This document shows, piece by piece, positions 60,490 to 64,000 of a stretch of DNA of 64,000 nt. Each line of letters begins with the position of its first letter. Position 1 is the stretch's first letter. The position numbers were made by a program, and so were the translations under genes. This DNA comes from Pegea sp. RAD2-039 (Eukaryota > Chordata > Thaliacea > Salpida > Salpidae), in assembly GCA_034620365.1 (NCBI GenBank), contig JAQGEQ010000189.1:186001-250000 (forward strand), read 5' to 3'. The notes below the pieces were generated by a model. That model worked only from the letters and a program-made list of their open reading frames with translations. It did not search any database and was not told the DNA's origin.

Positions 60490-61200
60490 TGCTTTACTAC
60501 TTGTTCGTCAACCAAACAAACAACTAGCGTAGCAATACCCAACATAATGGCCTTTTTAAAAAGTTACTTTACTTTTATTGTTACTTTTTTAATATTAGTC
60601 AATATAAGGTGACTACACCCTTTCAATTTCAAAGTTAAAAGGTTTTTAAAAAAGATATTATAAGGAACGATTGGAAAAACTTATAGAAGAAATTTTAATT
60701 AGAATTTTGTAGTAACTTTCAAAGAAATTTTATTTAGTATTAAACATAATTTCAAAATTACTAATAATTATTAAAATTGAAGTCATTTCAACGTAAACGT
60801 TTGACATTTTAAGAAAAAAAAATCAATAAATTTTTAATAGTACTTTATTTAAAAAAACATTTTTTAAATTCAACTTAAGGGATATGTAAATAATAAATAT
60901 GAATTATAATATCTAATTATTTCAAATCAATAAACCTATTAAAATAAAAAAAGTATTTAAACTATAGAATTGAAAAGAACTAAAATAGTAAAATATCAAG
61001 AAGAACATCAAAGTCAAAAATAAATTGGACTTTAAATAAAAATATATCCTGTTTGTCTGCATAAAAAAAGATTTCATTTGAAACTTTTATATAAAAACTG
61101 TTCTTTAAAAGAATTGGTAAAAAAACATTTAGAATTGAGAAAATAAATATTTCGGCCAATTTTGGTCTTTCTCTAGAACTGCGCAGAAATTTTTTAAAGC
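60490..61200 (-). repeat. RAD54 3'-flank repeat
   Basis: Arm partner of 29,880-30,790, with a deletion of about 110 bp near 60,570. Confidence 0.65.
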
Positions 61201-61238
61201 TTCCAAATAAAAAAGAGAAATTTTCAACAAGAATTAAA

Positions 61239-61490
61239 CAATTCGTTCTACGATGTTAGATCTTTTTTTGATAGTCATACTTCCATCTAATCTTACATAT
61301 CCGTATCTGACAACAAAATGTTGATTGAAATTCATCATCATCAAGTTCTCTACCTCCTCATACGGCACAATTTTTCACATAAATCGAGCGTTTGCGTGTA
61401 ATTTGATACAATCACGTATTTATCATCATTTATTGAACGAGTTGCTGCCATCAATAAATCCACTAACATCATTTTACCAGATAAATCGAG
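61239..61490 (-). pseudogene. rad54: RAD54-like fragment, copy H
   Basis: Exon 61,354-61,490 (137 bp, open, LDLSGKMM start) and part of the YVRLDG exon (61,239-61,305). The acceptor here is CAG, unlike the CAT of its arm partner, copy E. The rest is deleted at the same point as in copy E. Confidence 0.8.
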
Positions 61491-61613
61491 CTGAAAAAAA
61501 ATTGTGTAAAAAAAAGTTTCCAGACCGGGAATATCAAAAGTTTATTTTACCGCATACGTGAATGTGTTGCTAAATTATTTTAGTGCTCTTCTTATAAATA
61601 TAAATCTCTTGAT

Positions 61614-61709
61614 TTAAAGATTCAAATATAATTTTATCATCTTGTTATTTTGATCTTCAAACTCTCTAACCACTTGTCTCAAAGTTGCATCATTCTGATA
61701 TTTTCCCAT
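61614..61709 (-). CDS. Candidate 31-aa peptide in cassette body
   Basis: MGKYQNDATLRQVVREFEDQ then NNKMIKLYLNL and stop, the consensus form. Belongs to C40. Confidence 0.3.
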   Translation of the reverse strand: MGKYQNDATLRQVVREFEDQNNKMIKLYLNL

Positions 61710-61838
61710 CTCTTCAATTATATTAAATCAAAAATTTAATATAAAATTATTTTTAGATAATTTAGATAAAAACGTTTAAGTAAAAAGTAGCTAGCAGAAA
61801 TCAATTCAGAAAATTTTTTTTGACGAAATAATTTTTTA

Positions 61839-61963
61839 GCAAATTAATACCACAAACACTAAACTAATACAAATGTATATAATGAAACAAATCAGCGTGA
61901 AATTATTCGATGTAATCATTGACTTCCATAAGATTCAAATTTTGGAGTTGAATAAGATTCAAC
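61839..61963 (-). repeat. Cassette C40
   Basis: Spacer containing TATGGAAGTCAATGATTA. Arm partner of C18. Unlike C18 it keeps GTGTTTGTGGTATT. Confidence 0.75.
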
Positions 61964-62689
61964 AGACTATCTCAGAATTAAACTTAAATTATCCTCCTTT
62001 ATTTGTTAAAAAGGATTTTTCATCAAATCAACACTTGTTAATTTTGTATTTGTGCTTTTACACGGCACTTAAAAACTTTTAACTGCTTACAGTAAATGAT
62101 TTAAGTTGTTTTTTCAATCAATGTTTTGTTGATGGTAATCTAGTCAAGGTTTGGTTCATAAATTCGACTCCATATCCAGCAGCTCCTTCTACTACTAACT
62201 GAGGGTTTAGGTGGCGACATTTTAGGTAAAGTGATTTAACTCTTAACAATTTACTATCAAAAGATCAATTATAGTGTTGCCCACAGCAGCTTTTTATTGG
62301 CTCTTTTCTTCGTTTACACCACAGGTATGATTCAGACTATTAACAGTTAAGAAGTTCAAACGGTTATGAGGTTCTTTCAATTATTTATATAAACTTATAT
62401 TATAAGTATATTTATATACTTATTATTATATTTTATATTTATATTCACTTATTTCTAAATAGTTTTTTATAAAAACAATTTTTATTTATATAGTGGAGTA
62501 GCTTTCTAATTTGAATTGAGTTGAAGAAAAACATTTATTTCTAAACGAGAAATCCATTCACAAACAACAATACAAGAAATACAACTTCTGAAATAACAAG
62601 AAATTTGTTTATTTGTTTATCAGCAGATTTACAAAACATATTTCCAATTTCATCACTCGATTAAAGTTTCTGAAAATGAAAAATTAAAT

Positions 62690-62860
62690 AAGGAAGTCCT
62701 GATTGGTGGCTAATCGGTTACTACACCTACCTTTTAGCTAGGAAGTACCGAGTTTGACCCGGATGGAGACATATTTATAATTTCCTGAGAAAAACCATAA
62801 AAAACTCGTGAGAATGTGTGTTAGTGAGATATACTCTTCTTAGGTACCCTCATTCGCATT
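62690..62860 (+). mobile_element. tRNA-derived SINE-like element, short form
   Basis: Inverted-arm copy of 28,226-28,392, so copied by duplication, not by a second insertion. Confidence 0.6.
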
Positions 62861-63824
62861 TATATATCTAAAAAAAGTTTTATTTTCGATTAAAGTTAAA
62901 TGATAACAGCAGAAATTTTATAAAATGATACAATTTGTTTTTATATATATAAAATGATATTTCACAAAAATATGGCTTCCAAATTAATATAATTGTAAAA
63001 TAAGTAAATCATATAAAAGATAAACTTTTAATTTACATTTTCTTACGCATCCAAAAGTAAGAACTCGAATCAGAAAGTTTATAATTATCTTCTCTTTCAG
63101 CAAAAAAATATTTTCAGTTTATTATTTGACTTATTTCAAGATATAAAAGCAAATATTGTTAATTTAATAAAAAGAAATTCAGAAAAATTAAAATGTAGTT
63201 GAATAGCAATTAATTGCTTTAATTTTCTTTAATTTAAATTTAACATCATGTATTAGTATCAAGTTTTATTGTATAGTGTAGTATTTGATATTTTAATTTA
63301 TATTTAACATCATGTTTTAGTCTTCATTTACAGATAGTTTTTTGATGGCATCTTTCTTGATTCTGTTAACTATGTTGGCCTTCAGTAAACAATTTACTAC
63401 TTAACTGTTTTGCTTTAAACATTTTGAATATTTTTATTCAAAATTTTTATTACATCTACGCTTTGTTTTTGAGAAAGATAATATAATAATTATTCTTTTT
63501 TGCAAACGCTATATTAAAAGCAGCAGAATTATAAACATTAAATTATTACGTAATATTTTCTTCTCTATTACTTATAATAAAATTGATGATTAGTTTGACT
63601 AATTTAACAACAAATTGAAGTTGTATAAAAAAGCTACTAAAAGAAAAATTGGTTGATAATTAAGAAAACTTGTTTATAAAGTATAAAAATTAAGTAATAT
63701 AAAAGTGGTTTTTATAAAAAACTATATAGAAATAAGTGCATGAAACTCATAACCGTTTGAACCCCTTAACTTTTAATAGTCTAAATCATACCTGTGGTTT
63801 AAAGGAAGATAAGAGCCAATAAAA

Positions 63825-63871
63825 AGCTGAAGACACTTTGATATTTTCAGAATCTGATACAGTAAGTGAAA
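63825..63871 (+). pseudogene. Gene X 57-bp exon, 5'-truncated copy
   Basis: EDTLIFSESDT followed by the donor GTAAGTG. The first codons are replaced by the AAAAAGCTG joint, as at 27,280-27,330. Confidence 0.4.
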
Positions 63872-64000
63872 AATTATATTTCTATTTTTTCTTCTATCTA
63901 AAAATGTTTGTTCTGATTTTAATTGTTTCCAGTGGTATAATTATAGTTATTTAAGATCTAAATACCAGTTTCTGATGTTATTATTTAATAAAATTTTGCA

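Larger units (their letters stand above)
58610..64000 (-). repeat. Large inverted repeat, right arm
   Basis: Reverse partner of 27,148-32,640. The spacer between the arms is about 26 kb. It is cut by the end of the window. Confidence 0.85.

Overview
This is eukaryotic, almost certainly animal, nuclear DNA. It is very A+T-rich (roughly three quarters by eye), carries spliceosomal introns as short as about 47-53 bp with GT...AG ends, contains tRNA genes and tRNA-derived SINE-like elements, and holds exons of animal-type families: RAD54 helicase, EndoU/XendoU ribonuclease, receptor-type protein tyrosine phosphatase, leucine-rich repeat protein. The species cannot be named from the sequence; an AT-rich invertebrate with compact introns (rotifer, nematode or similar) is my best guess. 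Nothing bacterial or viral was seen. Most ORFs of 60-90 codons are chance ORFs in AT-rich repeats, or the antisense of real exons. Layout: about 85% of the window is a mosaic of segmental duplications in both orientations. 1-2,945 recurs at 19,958-22,920. 8,340-14,010 recurs at about 37,310-43,350. 16,190-18,480 recurs at 44,040-46,310. 27,148-32,640 and 58,610-64,000 are the two arms of a large inverted repeat that runs off the right end. The only clearly unique stretch is 48,780-52,080, which holds a complete 5-exon EndoU gene on the minus strand and, divergent from it, three exons of a tyrosine phosphatase cut off by repeat DNA at about 52,090. The mosaic is built from a few recurring parts. 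(1) A block with the last five exons of a RAD54-like gene, introns kept, preceded by an intronic tRNA-Glu gene and followed by a conserved 3' flank; eight or more partial copies, all decayed or truncated. (2) About 40 copies of a cassette: a palindromic motif GTTGAA-N5-TTCAAC, a 30-50 nt spacer that differs completely between families, then an invariant block (CTGATTTG ... TATATAA ... GTTTAGTGTTTGTGGTGTA). Many are followed by a body with a 31-codon ORF. (3) Short, symmetric phase-0 exons (57, 51 and 48 bp) of an unrecognised gene, intact and in order at 57,223-57,745. (4) A fragment resembling a MutS homologue. (5) A leucine-rich-repeat exon linked to a tRNA-Asp/tRNA-Ile pair. (6) SINE-like elements. 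Introns survive in the copies, so amplification was at the DNA level, not by retroposition. Functional genes I would defend are EndoU, at least one tRNA-Asp, and possibly the phosphatase; the rest is amplified gene debris plus a possibly active cassette family.
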